The notes below the pieces were generated by a model that searched no databases, had not been told where the DNA came from, and was given only the letters and a program-made list of their open reading frames with translations. This document shows positions 1-8,246 of a stretch of 33,297 nt of DNA, piece after piece. Numbering within the stretch: the stretch's first letter is position 1; each line of letters starts with the position of its first letter. This stretch comes from Clostridia bacterium (GTDB taxonomy: Bacteria; Bacillota; Clostridia; Christensenellales; Borkfalkiaceae), in NCBI GenBank assembly GCA_017626135.1, contig JAGAJI010000046.1, forward strand, positions 1 through 33,297, written 5' to 3'. The translations under genes were made by a program, and so were the position numbers.

Positions 1-53
1 GCACGAAAGTGCGGCGGGGCGCTCGTCACTCCACGAAGCCGTGTAAGGGGACG
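1..53. other. Intergenic edge of window
   Basis: No gene is visible in these first bases. They contain a small GCAC-GAAA-GTGC hairpin at the extreme left. A seven-base inverted repeat (CGTGTAA at 42-48, TTACACG at 54-60) spans the stop codon of the NlpC/P60 gene and could be part of its terminator, although no T-run is visible. Confidence 0.4.
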
Positions 54-971
54 TTACACGAACCGACGGGCTTCGATATAGAACTTCCAACGTTTCGCGC
101 TGATCTTCTCGATCCGCGCGTAATCGGACGAAGTATGCAGGATATAGTTATCCCCCAGATAAATGGCGACGTGTCCCACCCGTTCGATACCCATATTGTA
201 TTGCCTGTCCTCGTTGGTAAAAAACAGGCAGTCCCCCCGTCGAATATCCGATTTCGCCACGTACTTGCCCTGTTTCACCTGCGTGCGCGTGGTGGTATTG
301 AGCAAGGTTTTGTTGCCTTGGTAGAATGCGTACTGCACGAGGGAGGAGCAATCGAATTTCTGCGCGGAGAACCCCTTCAAGAAGTTCCCCTTGCCATCGT
401 GCAGGCGAACGGCGCCGTAGACGTAGGGCACGCCGAGGAGCTTATAACCCTCCTCCACGACCTTCTCCACGTTTTCGTTCTCCGCCTTTTTCAGAGTGAA
501 AACGCTGGCGTATTCGGTGTAAATATAGGCGATTTTATTCCGATAATAGGTCTTGTACCAACTGCCCGTTTTGCCGATCACCGCGTACATGGTACCCTTT
601 GCCGCGCTTCCGAGCACCGCATACTCCGTGCCTGCGCCCGCGCGCAGATTGACGCCGTCGCCCGTACATAATATGTATTGCGCATTCGCGGAAACGGCGG
701 GGGGCGTGCTCCCTTCGGGTGTAGAGGAAGTCGTCGGGGCGCTTGACGATGCGGAGGAGTTCGGCGGCGTCGTATTCGAACTTTCAGGCGAGGAATCGCC
801 CGAAGAGTCCGCACTTGACCCGACGGAAGGATCTGCGCTCGAATCCACGGAAGTATCCGTACTCGGGTCGTTGGAAGTCGGGGGCGTGGAGCCGCTTGCG
901 GCACAAGCAAAACTCGGGAATAAAAATCCCAGCGCCAAACATAGGGAAAGGAAAGATTTTAATTTTTTCAT
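54..971 (-). CDS. Secreted SH3b-NlpC/P60 cell-wall hydrolase
   Basis: A 305-residue exported peptidoglycan hydrolase, probably a D,L-endopeptidase cutting stem peptides. Residues 1-25 form a signal peptide (a Cys at 23 could make it a lipoprotein, but the lipobox is poor). Residues about 26-93 are a Ser/Thr/Pro/Asp-rich linker, about 97-157 a bacterial SH3 domain, and about 165-305 the NlpC/P60 domain. The catalytic Cys208 lies in FDCSSL, the His267 in VGHVAIYLG, and His279 is a candidate third residue. The start is fixed by a GAGGT ribosome site just upstream. The gene stands alone and diverges from the PHP gene. Its SH3 domain carries one copy of the dispersed motif described in the findings (bases 578-597, read as GTMYAV). 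The family is certain; the exact cleavage specificity is not visible. Confidence 0.93.
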   Translation of the reverse strand: MKKLKSFLSLCLALGFLFPSFACAASGSTPPTSNDPSTDTSVDSSADPSVGSSADSSGDSSPESSNTTPPNSSASSSAPTTSSTPEGSTPPAVSANAQYILCTGDGVNLRAGAGTEYAVLGSAAKGTMYAVIGKTGSWYKTYYRNKIAYIYTEYASVFTLKKAENENVEKVVEEGYKLLGVPYVYGAVRLHDGKGNFLKGFSAQKFDCSSLVQYAFYQGNKTLLNTTTRTQVKQGKYVAKSDIRRGDCLFFTNEDRQYNMGIERVGHVAIYLGDNYILHTSSDYARIEKISAKRWKFYIEARRFV

Positions 972-1090
972 AGAATTACCTCACGATTTTATTTGCCCCT
1001 GCCGTTTTTATCGTTGTTCGTCTTTTGTGAAAATCGAGAAGGGAGAGTATGGGAAAAGTATTTTTTCAAAACGGCAAGGGCTTACATTTC

Positions 1091-1119
1091 ATTATAGCGG
1101 CGCCCGTTGGATTTGTCAA
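1091..1119 (-). promoter_or_regulatory. Promoter of the NlpC/P60 gene
   Basis: On the minus strand TTGACA (1114-1119) and TATAAT (1091-1096) are separated by exactly 17 bases, a full consensus sigma-A promoter. The -35 box lies inside a copy of the dispersed ATGCGTTGA motif (1115-1133). The resulting 5' leader is about 110 bases, with no other gene in it. Confidence 0.85.
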
Positions 1120-1231
1120 CGCATACATGGTAGTGGGTAATTGCCAAAAACGGCAAAATTTGGGAGGTTGTTTTGCGAGGGAGAGTATTCTGCGCGAGGG
1201 AAACTTGTTTTGAAAAAGTTCCCTCGTACGC

Positions 1232-1260
1232 TTGCAGTATTGAAAGTTTTATGCTATAAT
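1232..1260 (+). promoter_or_regulatory. Promoter of the PHP gene, leaderless geometry
   Basis: TTGCAG (1232-1237) and TATAAT (1255-1260) are 17 bases apart. Only six bases separate the -10 box from the ATG at 1267, so transcription should begin at or within a base or two of the start codon. No ribosome binding site is present. Confidence 0.75.
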
Positions 1261-1266
1261 GAAGAT

Positions 1267-2085
1267 ATGGAAAAGTTTTTGACGGATTTGCATACCCATA
1301 CCACGTTTTCCCACGACGGGAAAAACACCCCTATTGAGATGCTCGAAGGGGCGCGGGAGAAGGGGATCGCCTTTTACGGCGTGAACGAGCATTTTGACTA
1401 CGACTACGATTTGTCCCTGTTGAGCGAGGCGGAGCGTCGGGCGCTGAAAAACGGGGACGAGGGAGAATATTTTCATACCCTTCGCCATTTGCAAGAGGAT
1501 TACGGCGGCGTGATGAACGTCGCGGTCGGCGCAGAATTTGGATACTCTGAAAAGGAAGAGGTGCAGGGCAGGTATGCGTCGACCTATGAAAAGTACCGTC
1601 CCGATTACGTCATCAACAGCGTGCACGGGCAGGACGGCAAGGACTACGCGCGCTATACGTTCACGCAGGACAAGACGAAAACGTACGGGGAGTATTTGCG
1701 GCTCGTGCGCAGGAGTCTGGACGCCCCCTACCCTTATGATATCGTGGGACACGTCGGCTATATCGTGCGATACGCGCCCTTTGCGGACGCGAGGTTGTCT
1801 TTGGCGGAATTTGGAGAACGGATCGACGATATTTTGCTGACAATCGTGTTCAAAGGAAAAATTCTGGAAGTGAATACGGCGATCGCCGAAGGGACGCTCC
1901 CGACGAAGGAGCTCGTGAAACGGTATTTCGAGCTCGGCGGGCGGAAGGTGTCCTACGGCTCGGACGCGCACAAGAGAGAACGAATCGGGGACAAACGGGA
2001 AGAGGCGACGGCGATGCTTCGTGAAATCGGCTTTACCTGCTTGACCGTGCCTTTCCGCGGAGAACACATCGAGGTGAAGTTATAA
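1267..2085 (+). CDS. PHP-domain phosphatase (histidinol-phosphatase HisJ family)
   Basis: A 272-residue PHP-superfamily metal-dependent phosphoesterase, closest in layout to the histidinol-phosphate phosphatase (HisJ/HisK) family. The N-terminal DLHTHTTFSHDG block (His9, His11) supplies metal ligands, and further ligand blocks are GVNEHFD (about 38-44), the NSVHGQD region and GSDAH near the C-terminus. I start it at the ATG at 1267, which puts DLHTHT at the usual position; the frame stays open upstream to 1141, but that stretch contains the promoter and looks non-coding. No other histidine genes are nearby, so the substrate is uncertain. It carries a copy of the dispersed motif at 1561-1584 (read as GRYAST). 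The stop codon overlaps the next start as TAATG. Confidence 0.88.
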   Translation: MEKFLTDLHTHTTFSHDGKNTPIEMLEGAREKGIAFYGVNEHFDYDYDLSLLSEAERRALKNGDEGEYFHTLRHLQEDYGGVMNVAVGAEFGYSEKEEVQGRYASTYEKYRPDYVINSVHGQDGKDYARYTFTQDKTKTYGEYLRLVRRSLDAPYPYDIVGHVGYIVRYAPFADARLSLAEFGERIDDILLTIVFKGKILEVNTAIAEGTLPTKELVKRYFELGGRKVSYGSDAHKRERIGDKREEATAMLREIGFTCLTVPFRGEHIEVKL

Positions 2086-2291
2086 TGTCGGAGTTGGATT
2101 TATTGAAATTGTTGCAAAGCTACGGCGAGGAGACGGAGCTGGGGGATTTCACGCCCGAGGAATTGCAGGCGTTGCTCGAAGAAATGCAGGACGAGGCACC
2201 CATGTCTTTGACGAAAGAGGGATTTAAGGAAAAATACTTCGCCTTCTACGACGACGTCAAGGACAAATCCTTAAAAAAACAGGACTGGTAA
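2085..2291 (+). CDS. Small acidic protein of unknown function
   Basis: A 68-residue, strongly acidic protein (many Glu/Asp in residues 3-37) with a more basic end. Its ATG shares a base with the stop codon of the PHP gene (TAATG), which suggests translational coupling, and codon use resembles its neighbours, so I regard it as real. It has no signal peptide, membrane segment or motif I recognise. A degenerate copy of the dispersed motif (CACCCATGTCT then TTGACG, 2194-2214) lies in it. Confidence 0.6.
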   Translation: MSELDLLKLLQSYGEETELGDFTPEELQALLEEMQDEAPMSLTKEGFKEKYFAFYDDVKDKSLKKQDW

Positions 2292-2360
2292 TTCCTCCTG
2301 CGAGGAAGTGCTTTTCCGCGTGCGACGGGTTTGTCGGGAAAAGGGCGGGCTCCCGTGGGG
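2291..2360 (+). terminator. Weak hairpin region after the PHP operon
   Basis: TTCCTC-ctgc-GAGGAA directly follows the stop codon, and a longer imperfect pairing of CTTTTCC with GGAAAAG follows. Neither is followed immediately by a T-run, so this is at best a weak terminator before the pyrH promoter. Confidence 0.3.
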
Positions 2361-2452
2361 CGAAGAAAGGAAAAAAGATTTGCTTTTTTTCCAAAATTTT
2401 CTATTTTTCTCACAATTTTTTCTTGAATTGTATAGCATTCTTGAAAAGAATG

Positions 2453-2461
2453 TGGTATAAT
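2453..2461 (+). promoter_or_regulatory. Extended -10 promoter of the pyrH operon
   Basis: TGGTATAAT forms an extended -10 element (TGnTATAAT). No good -35 box exists at 17 bases. The region upstream (2380-2440) is T/A-rich. The leader to the pyrH ATG is about 75 bases and ends with the ribosome site AAAGGAGG at 2524-2531. Confidence 0.6.
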
Positions 2462-2543
2462 AGTTACAATGGTATAGTGCGGACGAAAAAATCGTATAGA
2501 AAAAATATATCGTAGGCCAAAATGAAAGGAGGAATTTTTCATC

Positions 2544-3251
2544 ATGCAGCCTAAATACAAAAGAATCTTATTGAAACTTTCCGGGGAAGCACTTGCAGGC
2601 GATCAGAAGTTCGGACTCAATCACGAAGTGATTGCCCCCGTCGTGGATCAGATCGTGGAGCTCCACAAAATGGGGGTGCAGATCGGACTCGTCATCGGCG
2701 GCGGAAACTTCTGGCGCGGACGTCAGGGCACGAACATGGACCGCTCGACGGCGGATCAGATCGGAATGCTTGCCACGGTGATGAATTCCCTCGCCATGAT
2801 GGACGCCATCGAACAGCGCGGCGTGCCCGTGCGCGTGCAGACGGCGCTCAATATGATCTCCCTTGCGGAGCCCCTCATCATGCGCAAGGCGCTTCGGCAT
2901 TTTGAAATGGGCAGAGTGGTCATCTTTGCCTGCGGTACGGGGCATCCCTATTGCTCGACGGATACGGCGGCGGCGCTTCGTGCCTGCGAGATCGACGCGG
3001 ACGTGCTTTTGATGGCGAAGAACGTGGACGGGATCTACGATTCCGATCCCAAGCTCAATCCCCAAGCGAAGAAGTACGACGTACTCAAATATTCGGACAT
3101 TATCAATCGCAACCTGAAAGTGATCGACTTCACGGCGGCGACCATGTGTATGGAAAACAACGTGCCCACCCTTGCCTTTGGCTTGAACGAGGAGAACTCC
3201 ATCGTGCGCGCGGTATGCGGCGAGAGTCTGGGAACGATTATAGAAGTATAA
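2544..3251 (+). CDS. pyrH: UMP kinase
   Basis: A 235-residue uridylate kinase (amino-acid kinase fold) converting UMP to UDP in pyrimidine synthesis. Seen directly: KLSGEAL at the N-terminus for phosphate binding, GGGNFWRG at about 52-59, the ADQIGMLATVMN helix, and the substrate loop GTGHPYCSTDTAAALRA (many relatives have GNPFFTTD here). An AAAGGAGG site sits about 12 bases upstream of the ATG. It begins the conserved block pyrH-frr-uppS-cdsA-dxr-rseP; rpsB and tsf, which often precede it, are not here, and pyrH has its own promoter. Confidence 0.97.
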   Translation: MQPKYKRILLKLSGEALAGDQKFGLNHEVIAPVVDQIVELHKMGVQIGLVIGGGNFWRGRQGTNMDRSTADQIGMLATVMNSLAMMDAIEQRGVPVRVQTALNMISLAEPLIMRKALRHFEMGRVVIFACGTGHPYCSTDTAAALRACEIDADVLLMAKNVDGIYDSDPKLNPQAKKYDVLKYSDIINRNLKVIDFTAATMCMENNVPTLAFGLNEENSIVRAVCGESLGTIIEV

Positions 3252-3276
3252 AACAAACGGATAAAGGAGAAAAATT

Positions 3277-3849
3277 ATGATCGAAAACGAAAGAATCGAA
3301 GAGATGATGATGGAACTGGAAGAAAAAGCGGAAAACCCGCTGACGGCGCTGGACAGAGATTACGGCGCGATCCGTACGGGCAGAGCGAACCCCCGTATTT
3401 TGGACCGTCTGGAAGTGGAGGCGTACGGCGGTATGAGCAAGCTCGTGGAGCTGGGCAACGTCTCTGCGCTCGACGCGAAATGCTTGCAGATCAACCTTTG
3501 GGATAAATCCCTGCTCAAAGCGGTGGAGAAGGCGATTTTGCAGTCCAACATCGGTTTGACCCCCACCAACGACGGGAACGTCATTCGTCTCGTTTTCCCC
3601 GATATGACGGAAGAACGTCGTCGCGAGCTTGTAAAACAGGCGAAAAAGACGGGCGAAGAATCCAAGGTGGCGATGCGTAACCACCGCCGCGACGGTATGG
3701 ACGTCATCAAAAAGATGAAGACGGCGAAGGAACTTTCCGAAGATCAGGCTGCCGATTGCGAGGCAGAGGTGGAAAAACTCATTTCCAAGTACATGACGAA
3801 ACTCGAAGGGATAATTTCCGCAAAAGAGAAAGAGTTGATGTCTATTTGA
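3277..3849 (+). CDS. frr: Ribosome recycling factor
   Basis: A 190-residue cytosolic factor that, with EF-G, splits the post-termination ribosome. The family signature RTGRANPRILDRLEVEAYGG (about 32-51) and the C-terminal helical region with KKTGEESKVAMRNHRRD are clear, and the length is typical (about 185). It follows pyrH by 25 bases with GGAGAAA as ribosome site and precedes uppS by 3 bases, so it is co-transcribed. Relatives start with a shorter N-terminus, but no later ATG has a better ribosome site. Confidence 0.97.
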   Translation: MIENERIEEMMMELEEKAENPLTALDRDYGAIRTGRANPRILDRLEVEAYGGMSKLVELGNVSALDAKCLQINLWDKSLLKAVEKAILQSNIGLTPTNDGNVIRLVFPDMTEERRRELVKQAKKTGEESKVAMRNHRRDGMDVIKKMKTAKELSEDQAADCEAEVEKLISKYMTKLEGIISAKEKELMSI

Positions 3850-3852
3850 GGA

Positions 3853-4593
3853 ATGGATAGGAATACGATAATACCGAGGGAGAAACTTCCCAAACACGTA
3901 GCAATCATTATGGACGGAAACGGGCGCTGGGCAAAACAGCGCCTACTGTCGCGTTCGGCGGGACATAGAGAAGGGGCGAAACGAATGGAGGAGCTTACGC
4001 AACACGCGTTTGCGCTCGGTGTCGAGCACGTCACGCTCTACGCCTTGTCCACGGAAAATCTGAACCGTCCGAAAGAGGAGTTGGAAGAGCTTTTCGGACT
4101 CCTCCGCGAGCATTTCCAAAAATACAAGGATAAGGACAAGGACGTGGAGAATAAGGAGAAGATCCGTTTCCGCGCTTTGGGCGATTTATCTTTGCTCCCC
4201 GAGGATATTCAGGAAATTTTGAGAGAGGGAGAGAGAAGGACGGCGGAATTTACGGGCAAGAGCGTCAACCTTGCCGTGGCGTACGGGGGGCGCAGCGAAC
4301 TCGTCCGCGCGGTGAATCTGGCAATCGAACGGGGGGAGCAGGTATGCGAGGAAAGCTTTTCAAAGCTCCTCTACACCCGGGATTTGCCCGATCCCGATCT
4401 GATCATTCGGACGGGGAAGGAGATGCGGCTTTCCAACTTTTTGCTCTATCAGGCGGCGTATGCGGAATTGTATTTTTCCGAAAAGATGTTCCCCGATTTC
4501 ACGAAAGGGGATTTGGAAGAGGCGTTTCGCGATTACGCCGAGCGTAGAAGACGGTACGGAAAGACGGACGAACAGCTCGACGAAGCGGAATGA
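3853..4593 (+). CDS. uppS: Isoprenyl (undecaprenyl) diphosphate synthase
   Basis: A 246-residue cis-prenyltransferase extending farnesyl-PP with isopentenyl-PP to make the undecaprenyl carrier for cell-wall synthesis. The catalytic Asp21 lies in MDGNGRWAKQR. HREGAKRMEE, YALSTENLNRP and the C-terminal RTGKEMRLSNFLLYQ (usually RTGGE) are also present. It starts three bases after frr. A partial copy of the dispersed motif (4333-4350) is read here as EQVCEE, in a different frame from the copies in most other genes. Confidence 0.96.
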   Translation: MDRNTIIPREKLPKHVAIIMDGNGRWAKQRLLSRSAGHREGAKRMEELTQHAFALGVEHVTLYALSTENLNRPKEELEELFGLLREHFQKYKDKDKDVENKEKIRFRALGDLSLLPEDIQEILREGERRTAEFTGKSVNLAVAYGGRSELVRAVNLAIERGEQVCEESFSKLLYTRDLPDPDLIIRTGKEMRLSNFLLYQAAYAELYFSEKMFPDFTKGDLEEAFRDYAERRRRYGKTDEQLDEAE

Positions 4594-4725
4594 ACGGGCG
4601 GCGTTTTGCTACGGAAACTCCCCTTTGCAATGAAAAAGGCGGGGGCAGGTATGCGTTGAACGTACGCACGTCGGCTTATTCCTTTGGTATAAACGACAGA
4701 ACTTATAAAAAGGAAAAACAAAACA
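4594..4725 (+). other. uppS-cdsA spacer with one dispersed motif
   Basis: About 130 bases without a credible gene, although a frame from the ATG at 4590 is open. The best-preserved copy of the A-type dispersed motif (GGGGGCAGGTATGCGTTGAA, 4641-4660) is here, outside any likely gene. A purine-rich stretch before 4726 acts as the ribosome site of cdsA. Confidence 0.6.
4641..4662 (+). repeat. Dispersed motif, A-type reference copy
   Basis: GGGGGCAGGTATGCGTTGAA plus CG, in the uppS-cdsA spacer. Other good A-type copies are at 1561-1584, 6094-6112, 9018-9040, 15641-15658, 17451-17470, 21105-21126 and 29111-29134 on the plus strand, and 25565-25582 on the minus strand. Confidence 0.8.
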
Positions 4726-5631
4726 ATGATAACAAGAATTATTTCAGGGATCTGGTATATGCTTTTGTTGGCGGTTGCGTACTGCCTCAAAATATTTTTG
4801 CCGTATCAGCTCGGGGATTTCTTCGTGGACGTGCTCGTGTACGTGTTTGCGTTCATCGGTACGTACGAGATCCTGCGCGCGTTAAAGGAAAACACGACCA
4901 AAACGGAACGCGTCGTCGTGTATTCGTTCGTCGGCGTCTGTATTCCCGTGACCGTACTTATGAAATACGTGCTTAACTGGGGCTTGACCGCACTCGGTGT
5001 GTGCACCATGACGCTCATCATCGTGCTGTTGTGCCTGCTCGTGTTTCAATACGACAAGACCTCCCTTGAAAGTATCGGGCTGTCCTTGCTCGCCTCGCTC
5101 TATCCCACGGGATTTTTGTCGATGCTCATCATCGCCAACCACGCCGGCGCGCCTGCGGAATATCTGCAACATATGGCGTTCGATTCCCGTTTGTTGGTAT
5201 TGTTCGTCTTCGTGCTCGTGCCCGCCGTGGATTCGTTTGCTTACCTGTTCGGGAAGTTTTTGAGAAAATTCTTCCCCCAAAAACTTGCGCCCGTGCTCAG
5301 CCCCAACAAGACGATCATCGGTTGCGTGGGTGGTCTGATCGGCGGTCTGGTCGCGGCGGTGGCCATCTATTTCGCATACAACGCGTGGTTCGGCTCCTTC
5401 GATCAGATGGAACTGTGGCTGCCCGTTTATCTTCTCATCGGCTTTGCGACTTCGATCGCGACCATGCTCGGGGACTTGGTGGAGAGCTGTATCAAGCGCA
5501 AACTGCACGTGAAGGACATGGGCGACATCATGCCCGGGCACGGGGGAATCCTCGACCGACTGGACAGCACCCTCTACGCCACGGTTGCGGTATACGGAAT
5601 CTACTCGTTGATTTCGCTGATTTTGACTTGA
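4726..5631 (+). CDS. cdsA: Phosphatidate cytidylyltransferase (CDP-diglyceride synthase)
   Basis: A 301-residue integral membrane enzyme that makes CDP-diacylglycerol from phosphatidic acid and CTP. Several hydrophobic helices span residues about 5-230, and the C-terminal family signature is complete: ESCIKRKLHVKD followed by MPGHGGILDRLDS. Its product feeds PgsA, which is encoded at 11464-12051. It is in the usual place between uppS and dxr. Ribosome site is a weak AAAAGGAAAAA. Confidence 0.95.
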   Translation: MITRIISGIWYMLLLAVAYCLKIFLPYQLGDFFVDVLVYVFAFIGTYEILRALKENTTKTERVVVYSFVGVCIPVTVLMKYVLNWGLTALGVCTMTLIIVLLCLLVFQYDKTSLESIGLSLLASLYPTGFLSMLIIANHAGAPAEYLQHMAFDSRLLVLFVFVLVPAVDSFAYLFGKFLRKFFPQKLAPVLSPNKTIIGCVGGLIGGLVAAVAIYFAYNAWFGSFDQMELWLPVYLLIGFATSIATMLGDLVESCIKRKLHVKDMGDIMPGHGGILDRLDSTLYATVAVYGIYSLISLILT

Positions 5632-5692
5632 CGCTTGCGGCGTCGCTTGCGAAGCGGAGCTCGGCTCGGCTTCGGAAAAAGGAAAATCACCT

Positions 5693-8176
5693 ATGAAAAA
5701 AATAGCGTTAATCGGGGCTACGGGTTCGATCGGCAGGCAGGTCTGCGCGGTCGTGCGCCGTCACCCCGATAAATTTAAGATCGAAAGTATGGTGGCGAAC
5801 GACTCGGGGGAAGAGTTCCTTGCACTCGTCAGGGAATTCAAGCCTGCCTACGCCGCCCTGCGGAATACGGACGTCGGGAAGAAGATTGCAGGTCTCGTGC
5901 CCGACGGCGTGCGCTTTGCCTGCGGCGAGCAAGCCGCGGAAGAGGCGGTGTTCTACGGCGACGTCGTTTTCGTGGCGGCGAGTGGATTCGCGGGACTCAA
6001 ATACAGCCTCAAAACCATTGAGGCGGGGAAGGATCTGGCGCTTGCCAACAAGGAGACGCTCGTGTGTGGCGGCGAGCTCGTAAAAAGCAAAATGGAGGGG
6101 GCAGGTATTCGTTTACTGCCCGTGGACAGCGAACATTCCGCCCTGTGGCAAGCCCTCAACTTTCGCAAGGACGCCCCGTTTAGACGGCTGATTCTAACGG
6201 CGAGCGGTGGCCCCTTCTACGGATATACGAAAGAACGGCTTATAGCGGTCACCCCCCAAGCGGCGCTTTGTCACCCCACGTGGAAGATGGGGGCAAAGAT
6301 CACGATTGACAGTGCGACGCTTCTGAACAAGGGGTTCGAGGTCATCGAGGCAAAATGGCTGTACGATGCGCCGCTGGACAAAATTCACACGGTGGTGCAA
6401 CCGGAAAGCATCGTCCATTCCATGGTGGAGTTCGAGGACGGGTGCGTGATGGCGCAGATGAGCTATCCGACGATGGAATTGCCCATTCAACTCGCACTTA
6501 CCTACCCCGAAAGGCTAAATTGCGGCGTAAAATCCCTCGATTTCGAGGCGCTCGGAAGCCTGCGGTTTTTGCCCCTCGAACGGAAAAAATTTCCCTGCTA
6601 CGATTTGGCGTTGACGAGTGTGGAGCTGGGGGATAACTATCCCTGTGCGCTCAACGGGGCGGGGGAAGTCGCCGTGCGGGCGTTTCTGGACGGGAAGATT
6701 TCCTTTACGGATATCGCGTGTGCGATGGAGTATGCGTTGGAGAAAACGGAGCGTTTGCAGGCGAGTTCGTATGCGGCGCTTGCCGAGACGGACGCTCGGG
6801 CGAGAGAGCTCGCGAAGGCGTGGGTCGCTCGGGCGGAGTACGCCGCCCTTTTGAAGGAGAGAAGAATGTTGAATTTATTGACTTTTGTGGACGTAATGAA
6901 GAGCATCGGCGGTGGCGTGCTTGCCATCGTACTCTTTCTCGTGATGATCATGATACACGAGTTCGGACACTACGTGGCAGGCAAGGCGCTTGGATTTAAG
7001 ATTATGGAATTTTCCATCGGGTTCGGACCCGCCATCTTCCAAAAGCGGAGCAAAAAGACGGGCGAGTTGTTCGCCGTTCGCGCCATTCCCCTCGGCGGCT
7101 ATTGCGCCTTCGACGGGGAGGACTACGTAGAGGGCGAGGACGCGGAAACGCAGGGAAAGGAAGAAACGCCTTTTGAAGAGCTCGCCAAACACGAGGAAGA
7201 AATATACGTTTCGGCAGAGGCCGAAAAGGGAGCAAAAGAGACGAACGAGGCACCCATGGTCGAGGTGAAGGAGGAATATCCCGAGCCCAAGGGGGCGCGT
7301 TTTAATGACCAACCGCCGTGGAAACGTATCATCGTGCTCGTTGCGGGCGCGACGATGAATTACCTGTTGGCGCTCCTTATCATCGTGACGATGTTCGCTG
7401 CGCTGGGGAGACCGGTCTATCGGGTGGAAAAGGTTGCGCCCGAGGCAGACGCCTCGCAGGGTGCCGTCGACACCTATAACGAGGGCTTGCAGACGGGGGA
7501 CGTGGTGCTGAAAGTGGACGGCAAGACGGTGTATCTCGTCAACGACTGGTTGGACGCGCTCAACGGTAAAAAGCAGGGGGAGCTCGTGCCCTTTACCGTC
7601 CTTCGGGAAGGGAAAGAGCAGGTCGTGGACGTGGCGATGGTGGAAGATGCGGTCGTGAAAAATATGTCCGACAATTCCGCGCTGTTCTTTGCGACGGGGA
7701 TCGCCTATCGGGAAAACGTGACGGACGAGAACGGCGAGACGAAAATGCAGGTGACACGAGGGGGCGGACTTTCATCCGTGACCGTACGGGAAGGATTTTT
7801 CCAAACGATCGGGCGTTCCTTTGCCTATTCGTTCAAGATCGGCGGCATCGTGTTGCGCTCGATCGGGGAATTGCTGACGGGCAAAATCGGGATTGACGCC
7901 ATGGGCGGGCCGATCACGACGATCAAGGTGACGGCGGAAGCGGCGTCGAACGGCGTACTGTCGTTCATGAATATCGCGGCGCTCATCGGCGTGAATTTGG
8001 CGGTGTTTAACTTGTTGCCCGTGCCCGCGCTCGACGGCTGTAAAGTCATTTTCTGCCTGATTGAGTGGATCCGCAAAAAACCCGTCAACCGCAAGGTGGA
8101 GACGATCATTCATTTCATCGGCATCATCTTCCTCTTCGGGTTTGCCATTTTGGTGGATCTATTGCAGTTATTCTAA
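5693..8176 (+). CDS. dxr-rseP: DXP reductoisomerase joined in frame to RseP-type site-2 protease
   Basis: One uninterrupted 827-codon frame. Residues 1-391 are a full-length 1-deoxy-D-xylulose-5-phosphate reductoisomerase: GATGSIGRQ (8-16) for NADPH, PVDSEHSALW, ITIDSATLLNKGFEVIEA. Residues 392-827 are a complete RseP/RasP-type intramembrane zinc protease: HEFGH at 422-426, an acidic insert of about 60 residues around 480-540, a PDZ domain about 560-660, and NLLPVPALDG ending near 782. No stop codon separates them, but an in-frame ATG at 6866 (Met392) has AAGGAG six bases upstream, so RseP can be made separately. A true fusion would put a cytosolic enzyme on the RseP end that is extracytoplasmic in the E. 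coli protein. Either dual translation, later cleavage, or a lost stop (or assembly error) is possible. The gene order is normal for the cluster. Confidence 0.9.
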   Translation: MKKIALIGATGSIGRQVCAVVRRHPDKFKIESMVANDSGEEFLALVREFKPAYAALRNTDVGKKIAGLVPDGVRFACGEQAAEEAVFYGDVVFVAASGFAGLKYSLKTIEAGKDLALANKETLVCGGELVKSKMEGAGIRLLPVDSEHSALWQALNFRKDAPFRRLILTASGGPFYGYTKERLIAVTPQAALCHPTWKMGAKITIDSATLLNKGFEVIEAKWLYDAPLDKIHTVVQPESIVHSMVEFEDGCVMAQMSYPTMELPIQLALTYPERLNCGVKSLDFEALGSLRFLPLERKKFPCYDLALTSVELGDNYPCALNGAGEVAVRAFLDGKISFTDIACAMEYALEKTERLQASSYAALAETDARARELAKAWVARAEYAALLKERRMLNLLTFVDVMKSIGGGVLAIVLFLVMIMIHEFGHYVAGKALGFKIMEFSIGFGPAIFQKRSKKTGELFAVRAIPLGGYCAFDGEDYVEGEDAETQGKEETPFEELAKHEEEIYVSAEAEKGAKETNEAPMVEVKEEYPEPKGARFNDQPPWKRIIVLVAGATMNYLLALLIIVTMFAALGRPVYRVEKVAPEADASQGAVDTYNEGLQTGDVVLKVDGKTVYLVNDWLDALNGKKQGELVPFTVLREGKEQVVDVAMVEDAVVKNMSDNSALFFATGIAYRENVTDENGETKMQVTRGGGLSSVTVREGFFQTIGRSFAYSFKIGGIVLRSIGELLTGKIGIDAMGGPITTIKVTAEAASNGVLSFMNIAALIGVNLAVFNLLPVPALDGCKVIFCLIEWIRKKPVNRKVETIIHFIGIIFLFGFAILVDLLQLF
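6854..6868 (+). promoter_or_regulatory. Internal ribosome site and ATG for rseP
   Basis: AAGGAG (6854-6859) lies six bases before an in-frame ATG (6866-6868) exactly at the boundary of the two domains. This is the geometry of an ordinary gene start, and it suggests that a free 436-residue RseP is produced even though dxr has no stop codon. Confidence 0.75.
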
Positions 8177-8184
8177 AAGAAAAG

Positions 8185-8226
8185 AATACAGGCATCAAGC
8201 GTTTTGCTCGATACCTGTATTTTTTT
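8185..8226. terminator. Bidirectional terminator after rseP
   Basis: AATACAGG and CCTGTATT pair around an inner ATC/GAT and AGC/GCT stem, followed by a run of T on the plus strand. The A-rich left flank (AAAAGAAAAG) gives T residues on the minus strand, so it also serves the convergent gene at 8247-9389. Confidence 0.88.
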
Positions 8227-8246
8227 GAGTGGACAATATAGGGATC

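Noticed and set aside
1141..1266. Upstream extension of the PHP gene
   Set aside because: The extension contains the promoter and precedes the conserved family N-terminus.
4590..4976. Open frame of 128 codons overlapping cdsA
   Set aside because: It shares the cdsA region out of frame; the first part is a spacer with a dispersed motif and the rest is a shadow of cdsA.
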